Shown: positions 24,779 through 38,930 of the stretch, piece by piece
Layout of the letters: every line of letters starts with the position of its first letter
Position numbering within the stretch: position 1 is the stretch's first letter
NCBI GenBank assembly: GCA_036346405.1
Contig: CM070558.1
Location: 186,001-250,000 of the forward strand
Source of the DNA: Phyllostachys edulis
Taxonomy: Eukaryota; Streptophyta; Magnoliopsida; Poales; Poaceae
DNA length: 64,000 nucleotides
Direction: 5' to 3'
The notes under the pieces: generated by a model
The model's input: the letters and a program-made list of their open reading frames with translations, nothing else
The model's database searches: none
What the model was told of the DNA's origin: nothing
Made by a program: the position numbers and the translations under genes

Positions 24779-25509
24779 CTAGTCTGTGCTTTTGAAAAAG
24801 TCTGTCAACTGAAGCTCTGAAGGCACATACTGAAGAGCAACAACCTGATTTTGCACATGTGTCCGCATGTAGAAAGTATCAACACCAATATATTTTGTAA
24901 GCTCATGCTTCACTGGATCTTTAGCAATACTAATAGCACCTGTACTGTCAGACAAAAGAGGAGTTGATGCTGAAGCAGAAACACCAAAATCCTCAAGTAA
25001 CCACTGTAGCCAAGTAACATCCGCAGTCAACAAAGACATAGCTAACAACTCAGCCTCAGCACTCAAACGGGAAACTGTTATCTGTTTCTTAGTCTTCCAA
25101 ACAATGAGAAAACCACCAAGAAAAACACAATAGGCAGAGAGAGACCGGCGATCAGAGTGATCACTAGTCCAGGTGGCATTGGAATATGCTTGGAGCTGTA
25201 AAGAGCTGAAACAAGGGAAAAACAGATGACGAGTGATGGTTCCACAAAGATATCGTAGAACATGAAAAAGATGACTATAGTGGAGCTGAGTGGGAGCAGA
25301 ATTGACTCAAGATATGCATATGGTATGAAATGTCAGGACGAGTGACACCCAGATAAACAAGACTCCCAACAAGAGGCCCACCATCAGTGGGCCGAAGATG
25401 AACATTAAGCTCTATGGGAGTCTCAGTTGTGCGCTGATCATTAAGAGAAACACGATTAAGAAAATCCTACATATACTTTTCTTGGGACAGATAGAAGCCC
25501 TCAAGCGTA
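24779..25509 (-). pseudogene. Copia RNase H and end of RT
   Basis: The minus strand encodes a Copia RNase H C-terminal part: SAEAELLAM, WLQWLLEDFG, a SDSTGAISIAKDP segment (DST..AI.IA.NP in the family), then HELTKYIGVD and the terminal LQLTDFF. It is preceded at 25500-25080 by connection-domain text (TDGGPLVGSLVYLGVTRPDI) with some frame breaks and a stop. The upstream side ends exactly at the GAAAT target site of B1. The frame continues beyond the far side of that insertion at 38931. Confidence 0.82.
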
Positions 25510-26357
25510 GAAATTGTCACATCCCTATTTTTAATAAAGTGAATTAAGATGCATCACATGAGCATGCATAGCATTTCTAGAGTTTTTGCACAACTCTTGC
25601 ATTTGTGTAATTTCATATCAAAGTTAAACTTACAACTCATTTTGAAGCTAAAAAAAAACAGAAACAAATGCTTATAAAGTCCTCTGGGAGATAATTTATT
25701 TAAATCCTATAATATTTATAATGAATAAATATTTTTTTCTCAAATTTTTAGAACTCATTTCAACCTTGTGAAAATTCAAATCCCATTTCAATAACCCCTA
25801 CGGTTAATGAATTAAAAACAAGCAATTAAAACATGAACAGTGAGGTTTGAAAATTTATATGAGTACTAGGTCGTCCCAGGAACCCCTCTGAAAAATTTCA
25901 GATTTTTAGGATTTTGTTTGCTATTTTCAAACCTCCGGTCAAAATGGAGTGGTTTATTTTCAAAACAGTCAAACTTTGGACTCAAACCTCACCACTTGAC
26001 TTGATTGGACCAAACCACCTAACCAAACCTGGTCCGAACTAGCCTTTGACTCACGCGTCCTTGTGCCACTGCCATCCTAGGCCCACTTGTCGGATCCGGC
26101 TTTAACCTCTCACTGACGCGCTCGTAGAGCTCCCTCGCCACGCGGCCGCGTCGCTCTGCGCATCCCGTCAATGACGTCAATCCACCCCACCATCCACCAC
26201 TCTCTGAGCTTCTCCACTTGACGCCGCCTCCACTCCACCCGTCGGCTGAGCTTAAGTCGCCTCATGCTCCACTCAATCCTTCACTTCTCCTCTCGGCCGT
26301 TGAGGAGAAGGAAGCTAGCCCGTGCAATCTGCTCAGGTAGGGTTCCTTCCATTGCGT

Positions 26358-29300
26358 TGTGAGGACCTCCGGGTTATTTCTGTAAGACCGAGGCCTTCCT
26401 GGTCTTATGGAAATAACTCTGGGCCTCAAGTAAATGAATTCCATCTTAACTTCATCTAAGTGAGAAGACCCGGTCGCACTAGAGCCCTGGTGACCATGCA
26501 CACCCACTCTTCGCAGGTACTACATGGTAGCCGGTTCCCCCAACAACCGAATACACACTTAGATAAGTTGAAAGGGAATTCAAAAACAGTGGGTATGTGA
26601 CCGTGTTGGCTCCCAAGATTAGCGAACAACACGCCCATACCCTTAACAACGTCAATCACAAGTCATACAAGACATACATTGACAATACATAATGTCATTC
26701 AACATAATAGTTAAGGTCTATAACTATTACAACAGGGCCGATCGGCCAAATCTAAAATAATACAACAAGTAGTAGCGAAAGTAAGAAAAATAAAAAAAGG
26801 TCCGACAATGGTGTGCCCCATAACCCATGGCAACCAATTGGGGGTTAGAAACAACACTATTCGTTAGCGTCGACAAAATCGGTGCTAACGAACTCATCGG
26901 GCGTAGTATCATCTTCACCTGAATTTGCAGCAACCGGGTTAATAACAAAATGTACTCGCAAGTATTACACAACGAAAAAAATATTTATGCTTAGAGGACA
27001 ATCAAATGATGGCATTAGTGGCTTAGTTGTGCGGAAAACGCAACAATTTTCATCCTACACATATTAGTTTTACAATTGCCATTTAGAAAATAGGTTTAAA
27101 GCAAAAGTAAAACATGAGACAAAGATAATCGTTGATATATAAATAGAGCAAACAATACCAAAGTGACAGCCCACTTTGATAAACTAACATACATGAATAC
27201 CCGTTCATGCCGAATACCGAGCTGTAACCATATCAATTTTAATTGAAAGTCTAACGATGACGTCTCCCAAACCAAGTGTTGTCCATAACCGTGGACACGG
27301 CTATTCGAATAGTTTGATGCCTGCAGGGGAGTACTACTTTACCCACACGACTCAATTAGCCCGTAAGCCTCCAGGTAATGACACACTTCCAAAGGTATGC
27401 CGGGAAAATTGAGATTTGGTACTTTTTTAGCAAGAAAGCCCTATTGAGATAAGTCCCCCTTGCGAGATGAACTCCAAACTTAGTACAAACGACCATTAGC
27501 GTTTGCTAAGTGGACTCGCAAGTTGTGTTGGAGATACCGATACAATGTAAATAAAGAAAAAGAGCACTCGCATGTGCATTATAGAAAATTGCATCGGATC
27601 CTACGAACAGATGATCGAACACAAATGCCCTCACACCACCTGGGACTTAACCCAATAAACCCTCCCCTTACTTGACCAAGTGGCTCTCAACCCGCGTGTG
27701 GTAGTACGATAGTTACCTAGAATGATAGCCCATGGCTCGGTCCTTAACGATCCGGACAAGTCTACCACATACGTGAGTCTCATGCACGAAGGCACCCTCA
27801 CTAACAACCTCTTGTCCAGACGAAAAACCATTTGAAATAACAAAGTTTAGACTCAAATGACCAGATACGAAGATCTGGACAAAGAATAAAAAATGATAAG
27901 TGTGAGGTATTTTCCATGATCGACGGGCTAATCCTGTCAACCGTACTAACGCACCTCTAGACTTGCATGGCTAAGCACTCAATAAACAAAATAGAATAAC
28001 ATCACAAACATATATCCTTATGCATATATGTACTGGAAAATAATAAGGATAACATCAAGAGTAGGACATAACTAACTACACATCACAAAAATATTGGCAT
28101 ATCGAAATAGCATGCAAGCAAATATTATTGCATTTCAAAACACTACTTATCAAAAACTGGGATCAACATGATGCAAAAAGAAAGTTCTAATGATGCTTGC
28201 CTTGCTGGTATTCGAGTTGCTCTTTCTCAGTAGCATAGGAGTCTATGTCGATCACTTTGGATTCTAAACAAAAACGACACCGAATCAACACCGAGAAAAC
28301 CTAAAAATTCAAATTGCTAAAAAATGCATGAATTTTCTACAGTTGCTAGATTATGATTTTAGATGAATTTAGGTGAAATAATTACTTAAATTGGAGTTCG
28401 TAAGCAAAAGTTATAGCAGTTTGAAAATCGGATTAGGAGAAAATCCAGAAAAATTGTAATCTGTCACTATTCATCCGATTTTAATTGTTTAGTGAAAATT
28501 TGTAGGACAGTGGTGAGGAAAAGAATTACATAGATAAATAGATAATAAAAATATAAGGTCATAATAATTTGGTTCATTTCATTCGGAGTTTATATGAATT
28601 AGTTATGAATTTTCAAAGTTCAAAGTATTTTCTAGTGTAAAAATAATTTGGTTAAGGATCAATTTTCAAAAACTATATTTTATGGGACAGAGATATATTT
28701 CATAACCAGTTCAAAATAAAGTTCATTAAAAATGAAAAATATCAAAATTTGTTTCACTTGATTTGGAGCTAAAATGAATTAGTTAAGCATTTTTTAAGTT
28801 TTAAAGAATTTTTAGTGTACAAAATTGTTTTCCGAATTTTCATAATCATTTAATACTTTTTCCTACCGGAGTCTACCTTAGCCTCAGTCGCTGACAGTGG
28901 GGTCCTGTGCATAGTATCGTTTTTCATTTTATTTCTGAATTAAAACCAAACTGATAGGTGGGGCCCTTACATCATTGACTCGGTCCATGCCACAATGCAT
29001 GGACTGAAAGTCAACATGCCCGGTCCATGGCCAATGGGTTTACGGTTACTATGCACTTAAGTACCAAGCCCACATGTCAACGACTAATCAAAACAGAGGG
29101 TTTACCCACCTTGTTTAATGTTTTTGGGCCTACGAAACATAGACTCATAGTTACACTATTACGTCAACTAATGAATACTTTACCTAAAACGAAAACGGTT
29201 AGGCGCTAATGACTCGCTACAGTGATTACCGGAAATCCGACAAACTAAAAAATGTGCTCACCTCACCACTGGTCTCACCACCCGCGATGTGGTCCACGGC

Positions 29301-30858
29301 GGTGTGAACCAAGGGCGAGAATAGATTCCTAATAGCAGTGCGCACCTAAAGGTGGTGGTGGCGGCGTCCGAGACGACCTGTATAGGCGGCTAGCCGATGA
29401 GGGGCGGCGATGAACTTGAGCTGAATGTGCATGCAGCGATAGAGCTCCGCATTGTCCAGATAAGCGGGTGCCAAAGCTTTTACAAGGTCTAGGGATGCTA
29501 CCTGAGCGTTGGAGAGTTCAAAGAGGGTCGGAGTAGGGTCGGTGTCGACAATGTCCACGGTGGCGCTTGTGGTTCACGTTGAGGAGAGATCCTGAGAAAA
29601 AACGACAGCAAATAGATGTAGTAATAGCATAAAGGAGGTATGTAGATGGTGTAAATAGAGGAGATTAGGCAATGCCTCACTGAATCGACAATGAGGTGAA
29701 AATATGATCTTGTCGGCCAAAGATAGGTCACTTCCAAATTCCAAAGCTCCTGTCATGCATTGCCCAAATTAGTTGAGGGGTTTTCTTAATCATACTCAAG
29801 GACACGATGTGACGGGCAAGATTGATCAAGAAGCTCACCCGAGAAGAAGATGGCCAAAATGATGCCGCTCGGTGCACGCTCTGGAAGCTCCAATGGCACT
29901 GCTTGGTCTCGAAAGCTACAAGCAAAGACAGGAGATCACATTAGCCAAAATGGAGACAGCAGGCGATGGTGAGAACGAGGGACGCCAAAGCTTGAAACCT
30001 ACCCGAGTGAGGTGCCCAAACGAGCTTATTCCTTCTTAGCCCCGATAGAAGGAATGAGTTGAATGAAGGCGAAAGAGGGGGCTTTAGCTCAGGGAGTTGA
30101 TGGGAATGAAAGTGGCGTCAAGAGACATAGCTCTGGGTTGGTCGATGGCCGCGATGGATTGACGGAGTGAGCAGCGCGCCAACGGCTCGCTCAGAGCGCG
30201 ACGGGCGTGTGGCGAGCGTGGCCTGCGCGTTGCAGCGGGAGGTAGGAGAAAGAGCTGACACGCGGGCCCAAGCGGTCAGTGGCTCAAGAGCGGCGCAAGC
30301 TAGACTCGGGTTCAGACCAGGTGTAGTTAGGTGGCTCGGTCGAATCATGTCGCATGGGTCGGACTCGAGTCCAACACTGTTTGGGTTGAGTCCAAAGTTT
30401 GACTGGGATTTAAACCAACTCCTCTACTTTGACCGGGTGCTAAAAATAGCAAATAAACTTCTAAAATTCTGAAATTTTTCAGAGAAGGTCATGAGGTGAC
30501 CTAGTTGACATAAAAAATTTATTTACCCACTTTTAATGTATTATTCACTAATTTTTAATTCTTTAAAAGAAGGTTCATTAGACAAAGGTTTTGAATTTTC
30601 TCAAGGTCAACTTGGTGTCTTAAAAATTGGAAAAATACATATTAATTCATAATAAATATTATAGTATTTGAATAAATTATTTTATAGAGGTCTTTGCACG
30701 GACTTATTTCTGTTTTCTTTTGCGGAGTTGATTTTAGGTTATAGTTTAACTTTGATTAAGATTTTTCAAGTGCAATAAATGATGCTAATGCTTCAAAAAT
30801 AATATGCATGCTGATAAGATGCATACTAATTATCATTAATTAACTTGGGTCTGTGACA
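26358..30858 (-). mobile_element. Family-B solo LTR B2 (4,501 bp) nested in B1
   Basis: On the + strand it reads TGTGAGGACC...GGGTCTGTGACA, flanked by perfect TGCGT duplications (26353-26357 and 30859-30863). It is the reverse orientation of B1 and of the same family, so the two together look at first like a large inverted repeat around 30 kb. It contains the block with CTATTCGAATAG at 27301-27312. No coding sequence. Confidence 0.92.
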
Positions 30859-33800
30859 TGCGTCCCTCTCCCTCTACATTCCTTGCCTTGTCTGTTTGAG
30901 GTAATGCGAGCTCTTCATTTCTTGTGTAGTGTCCGAAACGTCATTGTGCCCTCAACGCCTCCAGAGCGCGCCCCAAAAGCCTCCACCACACCTTTGGTGT
31001 CTCCAATGGGTATTATCCTTGCTAAAGCGCTTCACCTTGTGCCTTCAGGTATAAGAATCATTTCCCCTCAATGTATTTTCTCAATGCTTCACTGGAGCTC
31101 AGGAATTTCAAAGTCCCCCATTTCGGCTGAAGAACCCATTCTTCTTCTCCAGCTCCGGCTAGTAAGGCATTCCCTAATTCCTATCATTTACACCATCTAC
31201 TGGATTCCCTTGAGCTGCTCCGATATCCATTTTCCTCTCTCCATACTCAAGATCTCCTCTCCTCGTTGAACCACTTCGCCGCCATGGACCTCACCGTTGG
31301 CAAGGCAGCACCGGTCATCCCCGACCACTCTTCTCCGCTCAGGTAGCATCCCTGAGACACGTAGATGCTTTGGCACCTGCTTATTTGGACAATCCAGAGC
31401 TTTGTTGTCGCATGCACCTTTGGCCGAAGTACACCACCGCCCATCTCCAGCGCGCTGCCTCTATGGGTCGCCATAGAGGTCGCCACTGGTACCTTTAGGT
31501 GCGCATGGCTATTAGGAGCCCGTTCCTGCCCTTAGCTCAAGCCGCCATGGACCACGTCGCCGGCGACGAGCCCAGCATTGAACCAGTGCATTTTTGGGTT
31601 TTTGTCGTACCCCGACCGTTACTGTAGCTCATCATTAGTAGTTAACTGCGATCATTAATCTTTAATACGTGATCATTGTCAGAACTACTGAATTAACCGG
31701 TTAAATGAGATAGGGTAGAGTATGACATGTGGACCTGGCACCTTAAGTGCATAGTGACCATGGTCCATGGACCGGTGGACCGGGCATGTTGACTTTCGGT
31801 CCATGCACTGTTGCATGGACCGAGTCACTGAATTTAGGGCCACACGTGTTAGGGGATTAAATCGAAAACTTAAATGAAAGGAAATTAAAATTTGCACAGG
31901 ACCCCTCTGTCAGCAACTGAGGCTAGGTTAGCTTCACTAAGAAAAAGTATTAAATTCTTTAAAAAAATTGGAATACATTAATTTGTACATTGAAAATTCT
32001 TTAAACTTCAAAAATGCATAACTAATTCAACTTAACTCCAAATCCAGTGAAATCAATTTTGTTAATTTTCATTTTTAATGAACTTTATTTGAACTAGTTT
32101 TGAAATATGTCTCTGTCCCAGAAAATATAGTTTTTGGAAATAGATCCTTAACCGAATTATTTTTACACTAGAAAATGCTTTTGACTTTGAAAAGTCATAA
32201 CTAATTCTCATGAACTCCAAATAAGATGAACCAAGTTATTTTGGTCTCATAATTTTATTCTCTATTTAGCTATGTAATCCTTTTCTCCACCACTGTTCTA
32301 CAATTTATTGCGAAAAAGATAATTTCTGATTAATAGTAACCGAAGTGGGTTTTTCAACTTTTTTCCAAAAACTAATTTTCAAACTACTATAACTTTCACA
32401 TACTAACTCCAATTGAAATAATTATTTTACCTAAATTCATCTAAAATCATGATCTAGCTACTGCAAAAACTTCATACATTTTTTAGAAATTTAAATTTTT
32501 GGCTTTTCTCGATATTTATCCGATATCGCTTTTCTTTAGATTCCGAAGTGTTCGACGTAGGCTCCTACGGCACCGAGAGTGAGCAACTTGAATTCCAGCA
32601 AGGCAAGCATCATTTGAACTTTATTTTATATCATGTTGATCCTAGTTTTGTTAAGTTAGTATTTTTAAATGCAAGTATACTTGCTTGCATGCTATGTTGA
32701 TTATGTCGATATTTTTGTGATGTGTAGTTAGTTATATCCTACTTATGATGTTATCCTTGATGTTCCAGTACTTATATGCTTAAGAATAGATGGTTATGTG
32801 ATGTATATATATTATATGTACAGTTGCTTAGCCATGCTAGTCTAGAATTTACGGTAGTTCGATTTACGGGATTACCCCGTCGATCGTGGGAAACACCTCA
32901 TTATATTTTAGTATGAGTTTGGTCCAGATCTTCGAATCTAGTTGTTTAGTTCTTTTTGGTTAAATTAAAATGGTTTTGGTTCTAGACAAGTAGTTGTAGT
33001 GTGGGTGCCTTCGTGCATGAGACTCGGGTTTGTGGTAGTCTTGTCCGGACCATCAAAGACCGAACTTTGGTGACGTCGTTAATTCAAGTAACACACGTAC
33101 ATCCACATGCGGGTTGGGAGCCGCTTAGTCAAGTAAGAGGTGGGTTTTATTGGGTTGGACCACAGGTGGTGTGAGGACATAGCAACCATGAAATCCTATG
33201 TTCCTTAGGAACCCAGTGTAATATATATTATGCGGGTGAGTACGATTACTTATGTTGGGGGTCACCCAACATACTAACTATCTTACACTGGCACCTCCGA
33301 CATAACCTGCGTGCCCGTTCACTATATGCATATGTACTAAGTGGGGTTTCATCTCGCATGGGTGATCTAATTTAATAGGGTCTTCTTGCCGAAAAATACT
33401 AAGTCTCGAACTCCTCGACCAACTCACAAAAGGTAGTGTGTTTGGCTTACGGGTTGGACGAGTCGTGTGGGTAAAGTTGTACTCCCCTATAGGGTGTAAA
33501 TCTATTTGAATAGCCGCGTCCACGATTACAGACGACCACTTGAATTCGAGAGTCATTATTGTTAGACTTTAAATTAAAATTAACATGGTTACAACTTGGT
33601 ATTCAGCAGGGTATTCATGCATTTTAGTTTATCAAAGAGGGCTACCACTTTAGTATTTGTATGCTCTATTTGTTTATCAATGTACAACTATGTCACTTGT
33701 TTACCTTTTGTTTTAAATCTGTTTTCTAAATGGCAATTGAAAAACTAGTATGTGTAGGATGAAAATTGTTGCGTTTTCTACAAAACTAAGCAACTAATGC

Positions 33801-34280
33801 TATCCTTTGAATATCCTCTAGCATATATACTTTTTAATTTGAGTAAGACTTGCGAGTACATTTGTACTTAACCTGTTACTGCTTTCACATGAGGACGATT
33901 TCACGTCCGATCAACTCGTTAGCGCCGATATCGGCGATGCTAACGAGTAGTGCTATTATTTAACTCCTAGTTGGTTGCCATGGGTTATGGGGCACACCTT
34001 GCTGGACCCTTTTGGTTTATTTATCATGCTTCCACTGCTATTTTATGTATTATTTTGAATTTGGCTAGTCAGCCGTGTTGTAATAGTTGTAGACTAGAAC
34101 TTCTATTATGTATGTCACTTGATATATCATGTATGACTTTTGTATGATTGTGATTAACGTTGAATGAGGGTGTGTGCGTGTTGGTCTCTGATCTTGGAAG
34201 CCAACAAGGGACACATACCCGCTATTTTGAAATGCTATTTAATTCCTTTAAGTGTGTACTTGGGTTGTTGGGGAACCGGT

Positions 34281-37200
34281 TGTAACAACCCAACTCTAGG
34301 GCACCCGAGAGGTCCTCCCAGACCTTCTGGAAAGTCCATCAGGACCTCCCAGGAGGTCCACAAAGGACCTCTCGGACAGTCCACCAAGACCTCCCAGGAG
34401 ATCCAGCAGGACCTCCTGGAGGTCCAGGTGAACATGACCCGAGAGGGTCTTGGAGCCAGGGAGCACCCGAGAGCCTGCCACGGCCAGACCAAGGGTGTTC
34501 GTGGAGGTCCGTGGGCATCTCAAGTCCACCCGCGACCACCAGAGGAGGTCGTGGAGGACTGAGGCCACCACCGAACCACACACGACCCAGCCATGGAGTG
34601 AACGTGGAGGACTAGGAGCTCTCCAAGGTCCTCTATGTGAACTGAGCTAGTCCCAAGGATCATGGCTAGCTCTTCACAGCAACACCAGTGGTAACATAGC
34701 AACAACACAAGCTTTATTAATAACCAAAGGAGTTGTTTACAAGAGAGCTTACAAGCCAGTAGGCAAAACATAGAAAAATAAACACAGGGGCCACCCGATA
34801 CACCACAGGCAACCGGCTGGAGGGCGCAATCCTAGTCGATCTGGACCATTTGGTCCACTGAGTAGATCACCTTAAAGCTTCCAATTCCTGCTAAAGGATA
34901 GCATCAAGCAAGAGTGAGCACAACAACCGTGCTCGCAAGTTACACCCGTCAGATAACAAAATGACATGCATAAATGGATATCACAATGGAAGGCTTATTA
35001 TGGTTAATTTGCGTAAAGCCATGTTTATTTCCAATTACCAGTATTAAGTTCCAAAGCATCATATAGTAAATAAAATTCATTTAGTAAATATATTTTCAGT
35101 TGGATATTCATTCATCACAAGTGGTGGAGGATACCCTCCTGTTGCAAGGCTCCCTGCCCAACCCATGGGATAGCAATCCCAAAAACAGATTTGATAAACC
35201 TTTCTGAAAAACCCAAAACCAACATCTAACTCCGAGTGGCCTTTGCCAGCACGTCCATGACCGCGGACACGGCTATTCGAATAGATTTCACTCTGCAGAG
35301 GTTGTGCACTTTACCCACACGACATGAGTACTCTAGTTTGTTTGGCATGCTTGTGAGTGCCACCTCTCACCGCCAAGGTAAGAGGTCTAGAGTTCATGAC
35401 AAGGCCTTTACAATGCATTGCTCCACCACGCCTTTCCTTGCTAAGGTTTCACCCCCTATGGACAAAGAATCCAATGAAGCCCCTCTTGCACCAAGTGGGA
35501 ACATTAGGTCATAAAGGACCATCGGTCTTACAAGACCTCCCACACCACCAATGGAGCAAAGATATGATGGAGTTTTGCAAATTACTCAGCCAGGTCCCAC
35601 GCCCCATTCTGGAGACATGTGGTTGCACGATTGTGGCATAGCCCATTATAGGCTTGGCATTGGTCGCTCAAAGACCGGTCCTCACATGACTAGGGCGACT
35701 TCCACAAACCCAAGGGCATCGATCTACCATAAAGGCACGATCCCGTGCATAAACTTGCACCAACCAAGCCAACCAATTCGCCCCAGTCCCAATCCATTTT
35801 CATTTTCCTTGCTTCCCCAGCAACATTTTCATCCTTCCATGACAACCCAATGTCATGGTAAAAACATTTTAAGCAATATTTGGTTATGTTGGTAAAGATT
35901 TCCCCAAATCAATACTTTTGGTCTAAGCTTGACTAAGCACCAGTTTTTCAAATAGTTTTGGTTCACACTATTGCATGACCCAAGTTTGATCTAAAGGTGA
36001 CAATGAGTTCAGTCCAAAGTCAACAGTGGCCATACCAAGCAAGTAGGTATAACTATGAATTTAAAACAGGTATTGAAATAACTGGGTAAAGATAGGCATG
36101 CATTAAACTTTGAAATTGAACATAAATAGATTGAATTATTGGGTGCAATATGATCAAGAGTGCAACTTGCCTCTTGCTTGATAGCTTAAGGATCTACTCT
36201 CTCTCACAGCTCTGGCTCTTAGGAACGTCAAGATCTACACGGTCAAAAGAACAGATTCAAACAATGCTCAAATAAAGAACCAACAAAGATCCGAATAAAG
36301 AATCACAAGAACTCTAGAGGAACCTCAAAACTCAATTAACAGAAGAGTACTGTATTTAGAATAGGTTCTTTGGAGGAGGTCTAAGCTTACCAGGAGGAGG
36401 GTGGTCTTTAGCATAAGACCCCAAGGGAGTGGCTTAAGCAGTAGGCAGAGAGGTCCCGAGCAATGGTTCTTGCGCAAGGCCCAGAGAGGAGGTCCTCACA
36501 CAAGGTCCATAGAAATCCAAAAGAAGTCCACAAAAGGAGGTCCTGTGAAGGACACGACTAGCTCAGTGCAGTGATGAACACAAGAGTGGAACAGATCACC
36601 AAAGGAACTTACCAGGTACAAGGAGTAATGGAGGGAAGGGAAGGTCGTGAGAGTCAAGTCTTCACTGGAAAGCCACTGAACGAGAGCCAAGATAACAGAG
36701 TGTGGAGAAAGGTGATGTGGTAGAATTTCTTGGTCTAATTGTAATCAAGGTGGGGAAGAAGACTAGAAATATACGTGTCAAGGATAAGTATAGAAATAGG
36801 TCAAAGATAGGTGAGTGGCAGAGCAGGTGTCACTACCACCCTGGTTAAAAAGTACGAGAAAGGACAGCTTATGTTGCTATGGGAAGGAACAAAGAAGGAT
36901 GTCAGAGTACGGCTAAGTGACCAAATTCAAAGTAAACACCACGTATATGGATGCATTTAATGTGACAAGACATACATTAAATGCCCAAGATATTTTCGTG
37001 GCAGAGGAAATGAGAATGACTAAGTCCGCAAGTGGGGCGATCAACTTAGAAGCAGTCGGGTCAAGAGGGGAGGTCTTGCCCTGCAGAGAGATCCTTAAGG
37101 AGGTCCGAAGGCTTAGGAGGTCCTAGGCCCAAAGGACAAGGAGGTCTAAAGGTTGAGGAGGTCCGACATCTGAGAGGAGGTCTAGACATGGGGAGGTCCC

Positions 37201-38748
37201 GACGATCAGGATCAACAAGAGGAGGTCCTGACGGTTAGGATCTCTTCAAGGGAGGTCTGGACGGTTGGGGTCCAGACAAGGAGGAGGTCCTAGAGAACAC
37301 GAAGAGGTCCTGAAGGACATACAAGGGGGAGGTCTCATGGACAGGAGGTCCGAAAGACACACCCACAAGATGGTCCTGAGGACAGGACCCACAAAAGGCT
37401 AGTCTTGACGGTTAGATCTCACAAGGGGGAGGTCTGACGGTCAAGATCCAAAAGCCAGGAGAGGTCCTGACGATCAAGAAAATAAGCGAAGGAGATCTGA
37501 GCGGCTCGGAGATGATCAAAAGAGGTCGGAGCGATTTAGATCATCTCAAAAAGAGGTCTGGATGGCTCAGATACGATCAAGAAACATCTTAACGGTCTAG
37601 ACCTACTCGGAGGAGGTCTTAGAAAACGGTAATACCGCGAGTTGGGGCGGTAATACCAGGCTGCACTAGGAGGACTTTTCCAAAGAGAAGGTTTACTAAG
37701 GTCAAGGCGAAAAGGAGTCCAAGTGATCACCGAGAGGTTCACAAGAGCATAGAAGGAACTCAAGTGGTATGAGAGAAGACCTAGACCCTGAGGAGGTTTA
37801 AGCCAGAGAAGGAAATCCGGACCAAAGGAGGTCCAATTTGAGCACAAGGGTGGTTCGATCAAATGCAAAGAAGGTCTAATTGGACACGAGTGGGTTCAAG
37901 TGAATTACTGGGCGTTCCAGTAAGCATGGGGAAAACTCAAGCAAAAGACTTAAGGGGAGATCTAACATAAGAGTAGACCCAAACAAAGAATAAGGTCTAT
38001 GATCAAAAAGAGATACAGACATCAAATAGATCAAGACAAAGAAGAGATCCGCACCATAGGTGAGGTCCAAGTGGTAAGGAGGTTTGGGCATACAAAAGGG
38101 TCTAAACCCAAGGAAAGTCTAGACCTAGGAAAAGTCTGAACATAGGAAGGAGGTCTGAACCAAAGAGATTCAAACCAACAAAGAGATCCAAAGCGGCCCA
38201 AACCAAAGGGAAGGTCTGGACACAGAGAGGATCTTATCTCAAGAGAGTTCCCAAATAAAAGGAAAGTGGTTTAAAGCCACAAGGATGATCTAGACCTCGA
38301 GAGGAGGTCTAGGCGCAAGGAAGCCTAAACCTTAAGGGAGGTCCGAACTATAAAAGAGAGATTAGAGAGAGGTCCCACCCAAAGGGGTGCGGACCAACGA
38401 GATAGACTAGACAAAAGGTCTCGAGAGAGAGATTTCGGGGAGAGGAAAGACCAAAAGACAGGAGGAGATAACATCAATGAGAAGTCAAACAAGAGGGGAT
38501 CGGACATATAAGAATGTCCAAATATAGGATAGAGGAAAGGAAACCCTTATCAAGAAAAGGAAAGATAGCTCCAGAGAGCTAGAGCAACACCAAAAGAACC
38601 AAGCTTTGGATTAGTTGAAGTTTGGTTTAGTCATTTTAAACACTTCAACTTCTAAAATTCTCAGGTTAAGCTTTGAATTCTCATCAAAACCAAATGGTTC
38701 TTTTATTTTATAATTTTTTGAAAAGGCTCTGAAAATCAGGGTGTTACA
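34281..38748 (-). mobile_element. Family-A solo LTR A1 (4,468 bp) nested in B1
   Basis: The + strand reads TGTAACAACCC...GGGTGTTACA with perfect CCGGT duplications (34276-34280 and 38749-38753). Removing it rejoins B1 in register with B2. Reading on the minus strand it starts TGTAACACCCTGATTTTC, as does the + strand LTR at 49822, which is followed by a primer-binding site; this identifies the unit as an LTR. It holds a hairpin-rich segment at its left end and a GGAGGTC array at 36370-38470. The palindrome block is at 35253-35322. Confidence 0.92.
36370..38470. repeat. GGAGGTC heptamer array in A1
   Basis: GGAGGTC, GAGGTCC and AAGGTCT variants recur with spacings of about 20-60 bp, joined by 'gacggttaggatc', 'agaccta' and 'gatcaaga'-type segments. 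Regularity falls toward 38.4 kb. No frame is conserved between family members. Confidence 0.85.
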
Positions 38749-38930
38749 CCGGTCGCCATGTAGAACTCACATATGAGCAGTTTTGCATGGTCACCGTCAC
38801 TCTAATTCAGCTGGGTACTCGCACTTGAATGGAATTAAACTGGATTTCATTTCCTTGAGGCCAAAGTTATTTCCATAAGATTGAGAAGGCCTTGGTCTTA
38901 TGGAAATAACCTGGGGGTCCTCACAGAAAT

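Larger units (their letters stand above)
25515..38925 (+). mobile_element. Family-B solo LTR B1 (about 4.4 kb net), carrying B2 and A1
   Basis: It begins TGTCACATCCC and ends GGGGGTCCTCACA. The perfect 5-bp duplication GAAAT lies at 25510-25514 and 38926-38930. The Copia reading frame resumes across it. Its own sequence is three pieces (25515-26357, 30864-34280, 38754-38925) totalling about 4,432 bp, close to the 4,501 bp of B2. Two solo LTRs are inserted within it. No internal region, primer-binding site or protein is present. The conserved palindrome block is at about 33463-33532. Confidence 0.9.

Noticed and set aside
26358..34280. Large inverted repeat around 30 kb
   Set aside because: Explained by B2 inserted in opposite orientation within B1, each with its own target duplication.
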